From NCBI GenBank assembly GCA_036170535.1, contig JAVHPJ010000231.1:17104-81103 (forward strand): DNA of 64,000 bases. Direction: 5' to 3'. The notes under the pieces are model-generated. The model ran no database searches. It saw nothing but the letters and a program-made list of their open reading frames with translations, and was not told where the DNA came from. Origin of the DNA: SSF53 sp036170535 (GTDB lineage Bacteria > Spirochaetota > Leptospiria > Leptospirales > Leptonemataceae). Made by a program: the position numbers and the translations under genes. Positions 8,418 to 17,292 of this stretch are shown piece after piece (position 1 is the stretch's first letter; the number at the start of each line of letters is the position of its first letter).

Positions 8418-10018
8418 AGGCAAGCGAAAGCCATCTGGCCGCCATCGATCTGGGCACGAACTCCTTTCACCTGGTAGTTGTGCGTCTGCGCGGCGAAGGG
8501 AAATTCGAGGTCATTGGCGACGAAAAAGAAAGCGTGCGTCTGGGCAGCGGCGCCGGCGACTTGAACTTCATCAAACCGGATGCGATGGATCGCGGGATTG
8601 CTGTGCTCAAGCGTTTTGTACAAATCGCGCGCAGCCTCAACGCGGAAGTGCGCGCCGTGGCCACTTCCGCCGTACGCGAAGCGGAAAACAAAGAGGCGTT
8701 TCTCGAGCGGGCGCGCGCGGAGTGCGGCCTTGAAGTCGAAGTCATACCCGGCAAGGAAGAAGGCCGCCTCATTTATCTCGGAATCCTCCAGGCGCTGCCG
8801 CTGTATAACAAACGCATCGTTACTATGGACATCGGCGGCGGATCCACGGAATTGCTGGTCGGCGTCGCCGGTCAGCCGGAGTTCATCGTATCGCACAAAA
8901 TCGGCGCCATTCGTTTGAAAGACGGCTTCTTTGCGGAAGAGCCGCTCCGCGAAAGCGCCGTGCTGGAGTGCCGCCGCTCGATTCGGATCGCGATTGCGAG
9001 CTCGCTTGATCAGATTCGCGCCGTGGGCTTCGAAACGGCCGTTGGCAGCTCCGGCACCATTGAGACGCTCGCTCGCATGGCGCTCCTGGACCAGAATCCG
9101 AACGCGTCGGAAGAAACGCGCGGTCTGGTCTTAAAACGCGGCGACCTGGACCGAATCACGGCGAAGATCCTGGAGTCGTCCACGCACCACAAGCGTGCGC
9201 GTCTGCCCGGCCTCGACGAAAAACGCGCCGATATCATCGTCGGCGGCGCGATTCTTCTGCAAGAAATACTCAGCGGACTTGGCATCGAAGAACTACAGAT
9301 TTCGCCGTTTGCGTTGCGCGAAGGCGTCATATTCGACACTTTGATTCGTCGCTCCGGCGCCCAGACCTTCTTCCCGGACATCCGGCGCACGTCCGTTCAA
9401 CACCTGGCGGATGCAATGCTCGGACGCGATCCGCGCCATCTGGAAAGTTCGCAGCACATTGCCATGCTCGCCGTGCGCATTCTCGACGAATTGTTTCGTC
9501 TGGGGCTGGTCGCAGAGCTCTCTCTGGAAGACAGTCTGCTGTTGCAGTCGGCCGGTCTATTGCATAATGCCGGTCTGATAATCTCCCACAGCGCGCACCA
9601 CAAGCACAGCTACTACATCATCAAGAATTCCGAATTTCTGATGGGTTTTTCGAGTCTGGAGATCGAAATCATCGCACTGACTGCGCGTTATCATCGCAAA
9701 GCGACGCCGTCGCGCAAACATGCGGAATTCGCCGGGCTGCCGCCGGACGCTCAGCGCAAGGTGCGTCTGTTCGCCGGCATTCTGCGCATCGCGGTAGCGC
9801 TGGATCGCAGCATGAAAAGCGCCGTGGCCAACGTGCGTCTTTTTCCGCGCGGGGCGGAACTTGAATTTCAAATAGAAGCGGCGCGCGATGCGGAAGGCGA
9901 CCCGGCGGATGTATCTCTGGAACTCTGGGCGGCCGAGAACAAAGTCGACTTCTTTCAAGAGCAATTAAACCGGGCTTGCCGCTTCAGCGTCAGCCAGCCT
10001 GCAGCTTCTCAAAAATAA
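8414..10018 (+). CDS. ppx: Ppx/GppA exopolyphosphatase / pppGpp phosphatase
   Basis: 534 residues. The N-terminal ASKHA-fold phosphatase has phosphate-1 motif AIDLGTNSFHL and phosphate-2 motif MDIGGGSTELLVG, with the Glu-rich region and GSSGTIETLARM. The C-terminal 200 residues form an HD-like domain (SAGLLHNAGLIISHSAHHKH). Members hydrolyse polyphosphate and/or pppGpp; sequence does not say which. It starts at GTG overlapping the MutS-like gene's stop. Its 3' end overlaps the convergent acpS by 29 bases. Confidence 0.93.
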   Translation: MKASESHLAAIDLGTNSFHLVVVRLRGEGKFEVIGDEKESVRLGSGAGDLNFIKPDAMDRGIAVLKRFVQIARSLNAEVRAVATSAVREAENKEAFLERARAECGLEVEVIPGKEEGRLIYLGILQALPLYNKRIVTMDIGGGSTELLVGVAGQPEFIVSHKIGAIRLKDGFFAEEPLRESAVLECRRSIRIAIASSLDQIRAVGFETAVGSSGTIETLARMALLDQNPNASEETRGLVLKRGDLDRITAKILESSTHHKRARLPGLDEKRADIIVGGAILLQEILSGLGIEELQISPFALREGVIFDTLIRRSGAQTFFPDIRRTSVQHLADAMLGRDPRHLESSQHIAMLAVRILDELFRLGLVAELSLEDSLLLQSAGLLHNAGLIISHSAHHKHSYYIIKNSEFLMGFSSLEIEIIALTARYHRKATPSRKHAEFAGLPPDAQRKVRLFAGILRIAVALDRSMKSAVANVRLFPRGAELEFQIEAARDAEGDPADVSLELWAAENKVDFFQEQLNRACRFSVSQPAASQK

Positions 10019-10379
10019 CCACAGCCATGCTCGAAGTTCGAGTATGGGAAAGCGTCAGATGCATACGCGTGACGCCGATCGCGTCAGCCAGTTCCCGGGC
10101 GCGGCCATGCAGGGCCAGCTGCTTCTTCCCGAAGATTTTTCCGGCGACCTCCACGTCTTTCCAGCTCACGCCCGCCCCGCCTTTAAGATTCAAAGCCTTT
10201 ACTGCCGCTTCTTTTACGGCGAATCGCGCGGCGAGATAGGGCACGGGATCTTCGTGGGAAACCGAATAGTGGATTTCGTCTTCGGTAAAGATCTTCTGTA
10301 AGAAACGAACGCCGTGTCGTGCGTAAACGCGGCCAATCCGTTCGTTTTCGATAATATCGGCGCCAAGACCTACAATCAT
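9990..10379 (-). CDS. acpS: Holo-[acyl-carrier-protein] synthase
   Basis: 129 residues. It transfers phosphopantetheine from CoA to acyl carrier protein. The N-terminal MIVGLGADIIENERI and the RFAVKEAAVKAL segment are the AcpS metal/CoA-binding signatures; HLTLSHTR is the usual C-terminal strand. The ATG at 10379 gives the canonical N-terminus. A TTG at 10394 overlapping the ybbR stop is the alternative and would add five residues. It is the last gene of dapA-dapB-cdaA-ybbR-acpS. Confidence 0.95.
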   Translation of the reverse strand: MIVGLGADIIENERIGRVYARHGVRFLQKIFTEDEIHYSVSHEDPVPYLAARFAVKEAAVKALNLKGGAGVSWKDVEVAGKIFGKKQLALHGRARELADAIGVTRMHLTLSHTRTSSMAVVIFEKLQAG

Positions 10380-10390
10380 GGAATACCCCG

Positions 10391-11398
10391 TCAATTGCCG
10401 GGCGGCAGGCGATGATCCTCGACGCCTTCCTGCTGCTCTGGCGCCGCCGCCGCCGGCGCCTGCGTGAACTGCAAATCCAGGCGGGCCGGATTGACTTTCA
10501 CTATCTGCACATCGGGCCGATTCAAACGGTCCGCAATGATCACCGGCAGATCCTGGATGGAAAAGGACGGGCGAATCGCTTTCTGACTCAGGTCGAAAAA
10601 TACCGGGCAGTACACCTGCGCAACGAACTGGTCGGCGCTGAACTCGCCCTCGCCGGCGACCGCGATCGTCACGGACTCGACGGCGGGAGTGCGCATGACA
10701 AGTCCGCGGATTTCATTTGAGCAGCGCACCGGCAGGCCCGTAAGAATCTGGAGGTCGCTGCGTTCTCTGTTCAGCACCAGCGCGCGCACGATCACTTCCA
10801 GGGGCTGGTTGGGCGCCAGCTCGATAAAATCGGGCAGAGCGGCGATCGCCGCGGTCGTCGTCATTTCCGATGTGCGTCCCGTCACGTTAACGCTCTGCAG
10901 GTCGATATGACTCAGGGCCGCCACCGCACCGAACGGGCCGCGCACGCGCAGGGCCGTCGGTTCCGTGCGCACATAGCCGATTTCCAGACCGTCATCCAGC
11001 ATGTCCTTTAACGCTGCGCGGACCGGCAGTTCGCGTTCGAGAACGCGATCCAGTTGCAGAGAAATCGTGGCCGAGTAATCCGCGCGAATTCCTTCCGGTA
11101 AATCCGGCGAAAGGCTGGCAACGTAACGATTTTCCCCGGCCGCCGGCCGCGGATTTGTCAGGCGAATGCGAAAGTCCGAGGCGTCAAAATCGAGGGTTTC
11201 CCGCGGACCGCGCACCACGACATTGATGAAGGACGGCACGCGGGCGGCGAAAACCAGATCGTCGGGCAATTCCGGCCGCTCGACGCGCACATGTACGGTG
11301 CGCACAATTGTGCGCGTATACTGTACGTAGGCGAATAATCCCAGAGCGATAAGCAAGGAACCGACTTTGATTTTCCAGTTGGCGAGCAATTGTTCCAC
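10391..11398 (-). CDS. YbbR-domain protein, CdaA partner
   Basis: 335 residues. It has one N-terminal membrane segment (VGSLLIALGLFAYVQY) followed by extracytoplasmic beta-rich YbbR repeats (for example PSFINVVVRGPRETLDF and LPVRAALKDMLDDGLEIGYV). YbbR/CdaR proteins bind and modulate the diadenylate cyclase CdaA. The GTG at 11398 directly follows the cdaA stop (TGACGTG) and has AAGGAAG upstream, which decides the start. Order cdaA-ybbR is the classical one; acpS follows instead of glmM. Confidence 0.9.
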   Translation of the reverse strand: MEQLLANWKIKVGSLLIALGLFAYVQYTRTIVRTVHVRVERPELPDDLVFAARVPSFINVVVRGPRETLDFDASDFRIRLTNPRPAAGENRYVASLSPDLPEGIRADYSATISLQLDRVLERELPVRAALKDMLDDGLEIGYVRTEPTALRVRGPFGAVAALSHIDLQSVNVTGRTSEMTTTAAIAALPDFIELAPNQPLEVIVRALVLNRERSDLQILTGLPVRCSNEIRGLVMRTPAVESVTIAVAGEGEFSADQFVAQVYCPVFFDLSQKAIRPSFSIQDLPVIIADRLNRPDVQIVKVNPARLDLQFTQAPAAAAPEQQEGVEDHRLPPGN

Positions 11399-11399
11399 G

Positions 11400-12266
11400 T
11401 CAGTTCTTCCTTGCTCCAGAACCCGGGCCCTCGCTGGCGCCGGCGCCAACGTCCTCGGGCGGGCGCGCTTCCCCGTCGGGATTCAACCTTTCGCCGGACG
11501 AACTCAATAGACGCGTGAGCAGCGGCTGCAACTCCAACGGGCGCACCGGCGTCTTGATTTCGCCGTTGTGCATCACCGTAATGCGGCCGTTTTCCTCGCT
11601 GGTGACGATTATAATGCCGTCCGATTCCTCGGACATGCCCATGCCGGCGCGGTGCCGGGCGCCGTGGGTCTTCTTCAAACGCGAATTGGAGAGCGGCAAA
11701 TAACACGAAGCCGCAACAATGCGGTTGCCCTCGATAAATACCGCGCCGTCGTGCAGCGGGGTGTCCTTGTGAAAGATGGTTTCGAGCAGTTCGGCCGTGG
11801 TCTGACCGTCCACGCGCACGGCGCTTTCGATGATTTGCTGCGGTTTGATTTCGCGCAGGATTACAATTATGGAACCGACGCGTTGCTGCGCCATGTTCTT
11901 CACGGCTTCTACGATCGGGTCCAGGGCGACGGCGACCGGCGGGTTGATCCACTGAAAAATCGGCATGCGACCGATTTCACTGATCAAGCGGCGCAGCTCG
12001 GGCTGCAAAAGCACGATGAGACCGAACACGAGATACTGGGAAACGTTTGTGACCAGCCAGGAAACAGTCGCCAGATCTGCGAGTCGCGCGACCAGATCCA
12101 GCAGCATAATAATGACGACGCCCACCAGCAGCTGGAGCGCGCGCGTCCGCGTCAGCAGCATGAAGACGCGATAGGCGACAAAGGCGACAATGCCAATATC
12201 AATCAGGGTGCGCAGAACGTCCCAGGGGCTGGATATGTGCGGCCAATCAAACAAAACGAACCTCAA
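11400..12266 (-). CDS. cdaA: Diadenylate cyclase (c-di-AMP synthase)
   Basis: 288 residues. Three N-terminal membrane helices (residues about 15-90) are followed by a DAC domain with DGA (173-175, PLHDGAVFI) and RHR (204-206, GARHRAGMGMSEESD), the ATP-binding motifs. It condenses two ATP to c-di-AMP at the membrane, a second messenger for osmotic and wall homeostasis. Start is TTG at 12266 overlapping the dapB stop (TTTGA). A Gly/Ala-rich C-terminal tail is unlikely to matter for catalysis. Its fusion into the dapA-dapB operon ties it to cell-wall precursor supply. Confidence 0.95.
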   Translation of the reverse strand: MRFVLFDWPHISSPWDVLRTLIDIGIVAFVAYRVFMLLTRTRALQLLVGVVIIMLLDLVARLADLATVSWLVTNVSQYLVFGLIVLLQPELRRLISEIGRMPIFQWINPPVAVALDPIVEAVKNMAQQRVGSIIVILREIKPQQIIESAVRVDGQTTAELLETIFHKDTPLHDGAVFIEGNRIVAASCYLPLSNSRLKKTHGARHRAGMGMSEESDGIIIVTSEENGRITVMHNGEIKTPVRPLELQPLLTRLLSSSGERLNPDGEARPPEDVGAGASEGPGSGARKN

Positions 12267-13075
12267 ACTCCCAGCACGTCGCGCATGGAATACAGACCGG
12301 GCGCCGCGCCGGCGATAAACGCACCGGCGTTTAATGCGCCGCGCGCAAAGGTTTCGCGCGACGTGGCGCGGTGGGTAAGTTCGATGCGCTCTCCTTCGCC
12401 AAAAAAGAACACCGTGTGATCGCCGATCACGTCTCCGCCACGCAGGGCATGTACGCCGATTTCGCGCGCCGGGCGCGCGCCGGGCATGCCGGAGCGACCG
12501 TAGGTCACGTCCGCTTCCGAACGTTTCAGCGTTTCCAGCAGGATTTCTTTCAGGCGCACCGCGGTGCCGGATGGAGCGTCTTTTTTGTGGTGATGATGCG
12601 CTTCCGTCACTTCCACGTCATATCCATTCGCGAGCGCTTCCGCGGCGACGGCCGTTAAATGAAACAGGATGTTCACGCCGAGACTCATGTTCGGAGCGAT
12701 TAACAGCGGGATGTCGGCGGCCGCGCTTTCCAGTTCGCTTCTCTCGGCCGGCGTAAGGCCGGTGGAACCGACGACCAGGCCCACGCCCAAACGCCGACAG
12801 ACCCTGGCCGCCGCCAGCGAAGACTCCGGTGCAGAGAAATCGATGGCGACCCGCGCGCCGCGCAGCGCCGTTTCTGCGTCGCCCGTCACCAACACGCCCA
12901 GTTCGGGACCGCCGGAAAGCAGTCCCGCATCCTGGCCGGCATGCGGCGAATCCGCGCGTTCGAGGGCGCCGCTGAGCGTCAGCGGCGCGCCGCGCCGATC
13001 CGTGAAATCCCGCGAGAGACGGATGATGGTGCGCCCCATGCGCCCGCCCGCGCCCACCATGGCGAAGGAGTTCAT
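12263..13075 (-). CDS. dapB: 4-hydroxy-tetrahydrodipicolinate reductase
   Basis: 270 residues. The NAD(P)-binding start is AMVGAGGRMGRTI. The family's catalytic block EAHHHHKKDAPSGTA is complete. DapB reduces the DapA product towards diaminopimelate and lysine. The ATG at 13075 overlaps the dapA stop in ATGA, which decides the start over longer upstream readings. Cytosolic. Confidence 0.97.
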   Translation of the reverse strand: MNSFAMVGAGGRMGRTIIRLSRDFTDRRGAPLTLSGALERADSPHAGQDAGLLSGGPELGVLVTGDAETALRGARVAIDFSAPESSLAAARVCRRLGVGLVVGSTGLTPAERSELESAAADIPLLIAPNMSLGVNILFHLTAVAAEALANGYDVEVTEAHHHHKKDAPSGTAVRLKEILLETLKRSEADVTYGRSGMPGARPAREIGVHALRGGDVIGDHTVFFFGEGERIELTHRATSRETFARGALNAGAFIAGAAPGLYSMRDVLGV

Positions 13076-13956
13076 CGGTCCTCTCCCAGTTCGTCCAGCA
13101 AGCGGCGCAGAGTCTCGCGATTGGCGTCGTCCAGATCGGTCAGCGGCAGGCGCAGATGCGGCGCACAAAGACCGCGCATGGCGGCCGCCGCTTTCACAGG
13201 CACCGGATTGGTTTCCGAGAAGAGCGCGTTCATAAAATCGATCAGTTCGTAAAATTCGGCGTTACCTTTTTTGAAGTCACCGTTCAAATAATGACTCATC
13301 ATCCGGACCATGCGACGCGGGAAAATATTGGACGCCACTGACACCACGCCCGATCCGCCCAGGCCCATGACGGCGGGCGTGATATTATCGTCGCCGGAGA
13401 GCACCGCCAGGCGGCCGCCGCAGCGTTTCACCACACGGCACATTTGACCTGGATCGCCGCTCGCTTCTTTCACGGCCTTGATGTTGGGCAGTTCCGCAAG
13501 CCGGGCGAGAGTTTCCGTTTCCACATTTACGCCGGTCCGGCCGCGAATATTGTAAATCATCACCGGCGCGGTGGAAGCCTCCGCAACCGTTTTAAAGTGC
13601 TGATACAGACCTTCTTGAGAGGGTCGATTGTAGTACGGATTCACCAGCATGATCGCATCAACGCCGGCCGCGCAGGCGTCCCGGGTCAGCTTGACCGCTT
13701 CCGAGGTGGAATTGGAACCGGCGCCCGCTATGACGCGCGTGCGGCCGTGCACAAACTCGACGGTTTTACGGATCAACTCGCTGTGTTCTTCATGGGACAG
13801 AGTGGGCGACTCGCCCGTGGTTCCGCAGGGCGTGACGCCTGCGACGCCGGCCGCGATTTGCCTTTCGAGCATTTCGCGGTATGCGCCGAAATCAATCGTC
13901 CGTCCCTGATTCTGAAACGGAGTCAGTACTGCCGTATATACGCCCTGGAATTCCAT
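13072..13956 (-). CDS. dapA: 4-hydroxy-tetrahydrodipicolinate synthase
   Basis: 294 residues, the usual length. The Schiff-base lysine K163 (AVKEASGD), Y135 (MIYNIRGRTG) and the pyruvate-site GTTGES motif (residues 45-50) are present. It condenses pyruvate and aspartate semialdehyde, the first committed step to DAP/lysine. It is the first gene of a five-gene minus-strand operon; about 95 bases separate it from the divergent glycosyl-phosphate transferase gene. Confidence 0.97.
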   Translation of the reverse strand: MEFQGVYTAVLTPFQNQGRTIDFGAYREMLERQIAAGVAGVTPCGTTGESPTLSHEEHSELIRKTVEFVHGRTRVIAGAGSNSTSEAVKLTRDACAAGVDAIMLVNPYYNRPSQEGLYQHFKTVAEASTAPVMIYNIRGRTGVNVETETLARLAELPNIKAVKEASGDPGQMCRVVKRCGGRLAVLSGDDNITPAVMGLGGSGVVSVASNIFPRRMVRMMSHYLNGDFKKGNAEFYELIDFMNALFSETNPVPVKAAAAMRGLCAPHLRLPLTDLDDANRETLRRLLDELGEDR

Positions 13957-14050
13957 ATTCTATTGACTGCGCGCCCAGTTTCAGGTACTCAGGGTTTTTG
14001 TCTATTAAACCCGCTCTGGCGCCGCGCTGGAACGACAGTAATCCGCCGCC

Positions 14051-15190
14051 ATGTCCCTTTCAACGGAGATTTTCTTCATTCTATTCACGTTTCTGTCGTC
14101 TTTTGTGGGCGCCGGAATGCTCACGGTTGCGCCGAATTTTCTGCCGGACGTGCCGAACCTGCGCTCCATGCACTCGCGCCCTACGCCGCGCGGCGGCGGG
14201 GTCGCTTTCGCCGGCGCATTTATCCTGACCCTCTGCGCCGCGTTGTTCTTTGAGCCGGAGGCGCTTTCCGGTCCGATCCTGTCGCTGTTGGCGGGCGCTG
14301 TTGTATTGACGGGTCTCGGGCTCCTGGACGACGCCTACAGCCTGCCGGCCAGCGCCCGTCTGGGAATTGAGGCCTTGATCGTGGCCGGCATTTCCATTTA
14401 CGCCGGCGCCGATCGCTGGGACCTGTTCGGCGTACTGTGGATCGAAGGCTGGCCCGTCTTCGTCCTGCAAACGCTGTGGCTCTTAACCGCCATCAACTTC
14501 TTCAACTTTATGGACGGGCTCGACGGATTCGCGGCCAGTATGGCGACCGCCATCGCGCTGGCACTGAGTCTGGGACTCTTCTACGACGCCGCGCACTTGC
14601 CCGGCGACGGCCCGGGCATTCAGTCTGCGGCAATTTATCAAATCTTCGCATTCGCCTATCTGGCGCTCGCCTTCGCCCTGGCCGGATTTCTCATATGGAA
14701 TCTGCCGCCGGCGCGGATATTCATGGGCGACGCCGGTTCGTATTTCCTGGGTTTTGTGCTGGCCTATCCCGCGATACTGTTTCCGTACTCGACCGAGTAT
14801 CCCAATCAGGCGCAGCATCTCGCTTTGCGACTGGAAGCGCGCGCACCCGCCCTCATCGACTCCTTCAGCCTGATGATTCTGTGGGCGCCCTTCCTGCTGG
14901 ATCCGGCTCTGACCCTGCTGCGACGCCTGGTGCGCGGCGACAACATCGTCCAGGCCCATCGCACCCATATGTATCAGCTGCTCTCACGCCTGGGCTGGCG
15001 GCCCTTGCGCGTGGCGGGCCTCTACCTGGGCGTATTCGGTCTATGTGCGGCAAGCCTTGGCGTACGCGCCGCGGGTGCGCCGGAGTGGGGTCTACTGGCG
15101 GCGACAGCCGCACTGGTCGCCGTGGGCGGCGTGTTGCACTGGCGCTACGGCGCCCGACTCAGCGAGCGTCTCGACGCGATCCCGCGTTAG
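14051..15190 (+). CDS. MraY/WecA-type undecaprenyl-phosphate sugar-1-phosphate transferase
   Basis: 379 residues with about ten membrane helices. The family motifs appear in order: RPTPRGGG, GLLDDAYSL, NFFNFMDGLDG (Mg-binding aspartates), ARIFMGDAGSYFLGF and AHRTHMYQ. These enzymes start polysaccharide or O-antigen synthesis by moving a HexNAc-phosphate onto undecaprenyl phosphate; the MHSRPTPRGGG and HRTHMYQ forms fit the WecA/WbpL branch better than MraY. It ends with TAG. Its 3' end overlaps the convergent gene at 15159 by 32 bases. Confidence 0.9.
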   Translation: MSLSTEIFFILFTFLSSFVGAGMLTVAPNFLPDVPNLRSMHSRPTPRGGGVAFAGAFILTLCAALFFEPEALSGPILSLLAGAVVLTGLGLLDDAYSLPASARLGIEALIVAGISIYAGADRWDLFGVLWIEGWPVFVLQTLWLLTAINFFNFMDGLDGFAASMATAIALALSLGLFYDAAHLPGDGPGIQSAAIYQIFAFAYLALAFALAGFLIWNLPPARIFMGDAGSYFLGFVLAYPAILFPYSTEYPNQAQHLALRLEARAPALIDSFSLMILWAPFLLDPALTLLRRLVRGDNIVQAHRTHMYQLLSRLGWRPLRVAGLYLGVFGLCAASLGVRAAGAPEWGLLAATAALVAVGGVLHWRYGARLSERLDAIPR

Positions 15191-15647
15191 CCGGATCGAC
15201 CGGAGGATCGGGCAGTTCCGGAAGCTGCACGCGCTCCGGTAAAATCTTACGCAGACCGTCTTCCAGGGAGTAGCCGAGTTTCCAGCTGCCAAGCCAGAAA
15301 AGCCAGTAAAACAGGGTCACCAGCGAGAGATTGCGCACCAGGGCGCCGCCAAAGCGCTCGCCCGGCGCAAAAAACGCCATCCAGAGTGCGATCGGCCAGA
15401 ACAGCACGAGAAAGATTGGCAGGAGTTGCGTCAGCGTGACGAGCAGTTTGGGCAATTCGCGCCCGTAGTCCGCCCGGAAGCGACCGGCGACAGCCAGCAA
15501 TTCCTGATAATAAACGCCGCAGTAAAATAGAAACAAAAGCAGCGCCGCCAGGCGCCATACGCCGGGAATCGAGCTGCGAAACAGCACAAGTATCAGGCCG
15601 AGCGTCCAGACCAGAAAGATCGCAGGAATCAGTTCAGATAGTTGCAT
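15159..15647 (-). CDS. Hypothetical inner-membrane protein
   Basis: 162 residues with four or five hydrophobic segments (for example ELIPAIFLVWTLGLILVLF, LAALLLFLFYCGVYYQ and LPIFLVLFWPIALWMAFF) and a Pro-rich cytosolic-looking tail. No family is recognised. It starts 25 bases after the pdxA stop on the same strand, so it probably ends a bactofilin-pdxA-membrane-protein transcript. The 3' end runs 32 bases into the opposite-strand transferase gene. Confidence 0.7.
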   Translation of the reverse strand: MQLSELIPAIFLVWTLGLILVLFRSSIPGVWRLAALLLFLFYCGVYYQELLAVAGRFRADYGRELPKLLVTLTQLLPIFLVLFWPIALWMAFFAPGERFGGALVRNLSLVTLFYWLFWLGSWKLGYSLEDGLRKILPERVQLPELPDPPVDPANAGSRRDAR

Positions 15648-15672
15648 ACCGCCTCACCCCATCGGCCGGATC

Positions 15673-16686
15673 TTACTGCGCCGACCGCTCGACCGGATTG
15701 AGTTCCCCGTTGACCGCGCAATCCAGCGCGGCGCGCAGGCTGCGCGGATCGGCGCAGTTTCGTCCGGCAATATCAAAAGCTGTTCCATGATCGGGGCTGG
15801 TGCGTATAATCGGCAAGCCGATCGTCGCATTCACGCCGTGCGCGCCCTCAAGCGCTTTGAATGGGATAAGTCCCTGGTCGTGGTAACACGCCAGAAACAA
15901 GCGATACCGCGCTCTACGCTCGGGAAAAAACAGCGCGTCCGCAGGAAACGGGCCTTCCACCGGCAAGCCGGCGCTGCGCATGGCATCGGCGCGCTCATTC
16001 AAAAAATCAAGCTCTTCGCGGCCCAGCTCGCCGCCTTCGCCCGCATGCGGATTAAGTCCGCACAGGGCCCAGGGACCGCCGCGATACGCGGCCAGTTGTC
16101 GTACGCGCAGAAGCAGATCCAGCAAAGCCGGATCGTACAACTGACGCCGGAGTTTCGCCGGAACCTCGCCGAGCGCAATGTGCACGGTCAGGGGAATCGC
16201 CGACAACGCGCGTCCATGCATGAGCATCAGTGTGGCGCAGCCGAAACGTTCGCCCAGGTAATCGGTGTGCCCGTGAAAGCCAGGGGTGCCGGAACGCGCC
16301 ACCCACTCTTTAGAAAGCGGTAGCGTCACAAGCGCGCGCACCGGGCGCGCCAGGGCGAAGTCGCAGGCCCATTCGAGCGCGCGCAAAGCCAGGCGGCCGC
16401 TGGCCTGCGAAGGCGCGCCGGCCTGCACGGGCGGACCGTTTTCCGAAGCCGCAACGTCGACCACCTGTACGCCGGGAAATTCCTCGTTAGCGCCCGACCG
16501 CCAGTCGTCTGGCGCGAGCAGCCGAACGGACACGCCTTGCGCGCCAAGCGCGTCAGCCAGAGCGCGGGCCTCGCCGGTGGCGAAGACCAGAGCGGGCGCG
16601 CGGGTGCGTGCGCAAAAGTCGGGGAGTTCGGCCCGCAGGAGTTCGGGGCCGACGCCGGCGGGATCGCCGGCGGTAACAAGCAGCAC
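15673..16686 (-). CDS. pdxA: 4-hydroxythreonine-4-phosphate dehydrogenase
   Basis: 337 residues. Signature stretches: TAGDPAGVGPELL, GHTDYLGERFG, NPHAGEGGELG, YHDQGLIPFKAL and GLPIIRTSPDHGTAFDIAG, including the metal-binding histidines. It oxidises 4-phosphohydroxythreonine in pyridoxal phosphate synthesis, two steps after PdxB. The start is chosen as GTG 16686, which follows the bactofilin stop by seven bases and has GAGG just upstream. A TTG at 16719 would overlap bactofilin and add residues unlike the family. Confidence 0.95.
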   Translation of the reverse strand: MLLVTAGDPAGVGPELLRAELPDFCARTRAPALVFATGEARALADALGAQGVSVRLLAPDDWRSGANEEFPGVQVVDVAASENGPPVQAGAPSQASGRLALRALEWACDFALARPVRALVTLPLSKEWVARSGTPGFHGHTDYLGERFGCATLMLMHGRALSAIPLTVHIALGEVPAKLRRQLYDPALLDLLLRVRQLAAYRGGPWALCGLNPHAGEGGELGREELDFLNERADAMRSAGLPVEGPFPADALFFPERRARYRLFLACYHDQGLIPFKALEGAHGVNATIGLPIIRTSPDHGTAFDIAGRNCADPRSLRAALDCAVNGELNPVERSAQ

Positions 16687-16693
16687 AGCAGCC

Positions 16694-17131
16694 TCAGGAG
16701 GCCTTTTGTTTTGTTCCAAAGAGTTTTTCGAGGGAAAGACCGTCGCGGACGTACTCGGCGTCGATGTAGGCGCGCGCAGAATGTTTGAGGTCGTGGCTGA
16801 TCATGCAACGGCCTTCGAGAATTACGCCGTTCTGGATGATCAGTTCCGGCGTGCTGATGTCGCCGAGAATGCGCGCCGTGGGCAAGAGCATCACGCGGTT
16901 GCGCGCAGTAATGTTGCCGATAATGATGCCTTCAACGATGACCGAGCTGGCGGTGACATTGGTCTTCACGCGACCCGTAACGCCAATGTACAGCTGGTCG
17001 GCCTGAAGGGACTTGCCTTCGAACTTGCCGTCGATTTTGAGCGAGCCGTTGATGAAGAACCGACCGCTGAAATAGGAATTTTCGCCAATCGTCGAATTGG
17101 TGACTTCCGATGCCGCTTTAACGAGTGCCAT
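16694..17131 (-). CDS. Bactofilin
   Basis: 145 residues, nearly all a DUF583 right-handed beta-helix: repeated hydrophobic rungs such as GSLKIDGKFEGKSL, VKTNVTASSVIVEGIIIGN and ILGDISTPELIIQNGVILEG. Bactofilins polymerise into membrane-associated filaments that position wall enzymes and shape the cell. Two M23 peptidases, frequent bactofilin partners, are elsewhere in this window (46.4 and 60.5 kb) but not adjacent. pdxA follows seven bases downstream. Confidence 0.93.
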   Translation of the reverse strand: MALVKAASEVTNSTIGENSYFSGRFFINGSLKIDGKFEGKSLQADQLYIGVTGRVKTNVTASSVIVEGIIIGNITARNRVMLLPTARILGDISTPELIIQNGVILEGRCMISHDLKHSARAYIDAEYVRDGLSLEKLFGTKQKAS

Positions 17132-17292
17132 TCCGCCTGCTCCGCAGTTTCAGTCCGATTCCATGCCGGCTGCGGGGCCAGACTTACGGGCCGGGCGCAA
17201 CCGGGAAAGCGCTTTTTCCGCAGACCCGGCGCCCGGACCGGCTGAGCGGCCGTTTCCGACGCAAGCCCGGCCGAGCGCCAGCCGGGCGGAAC

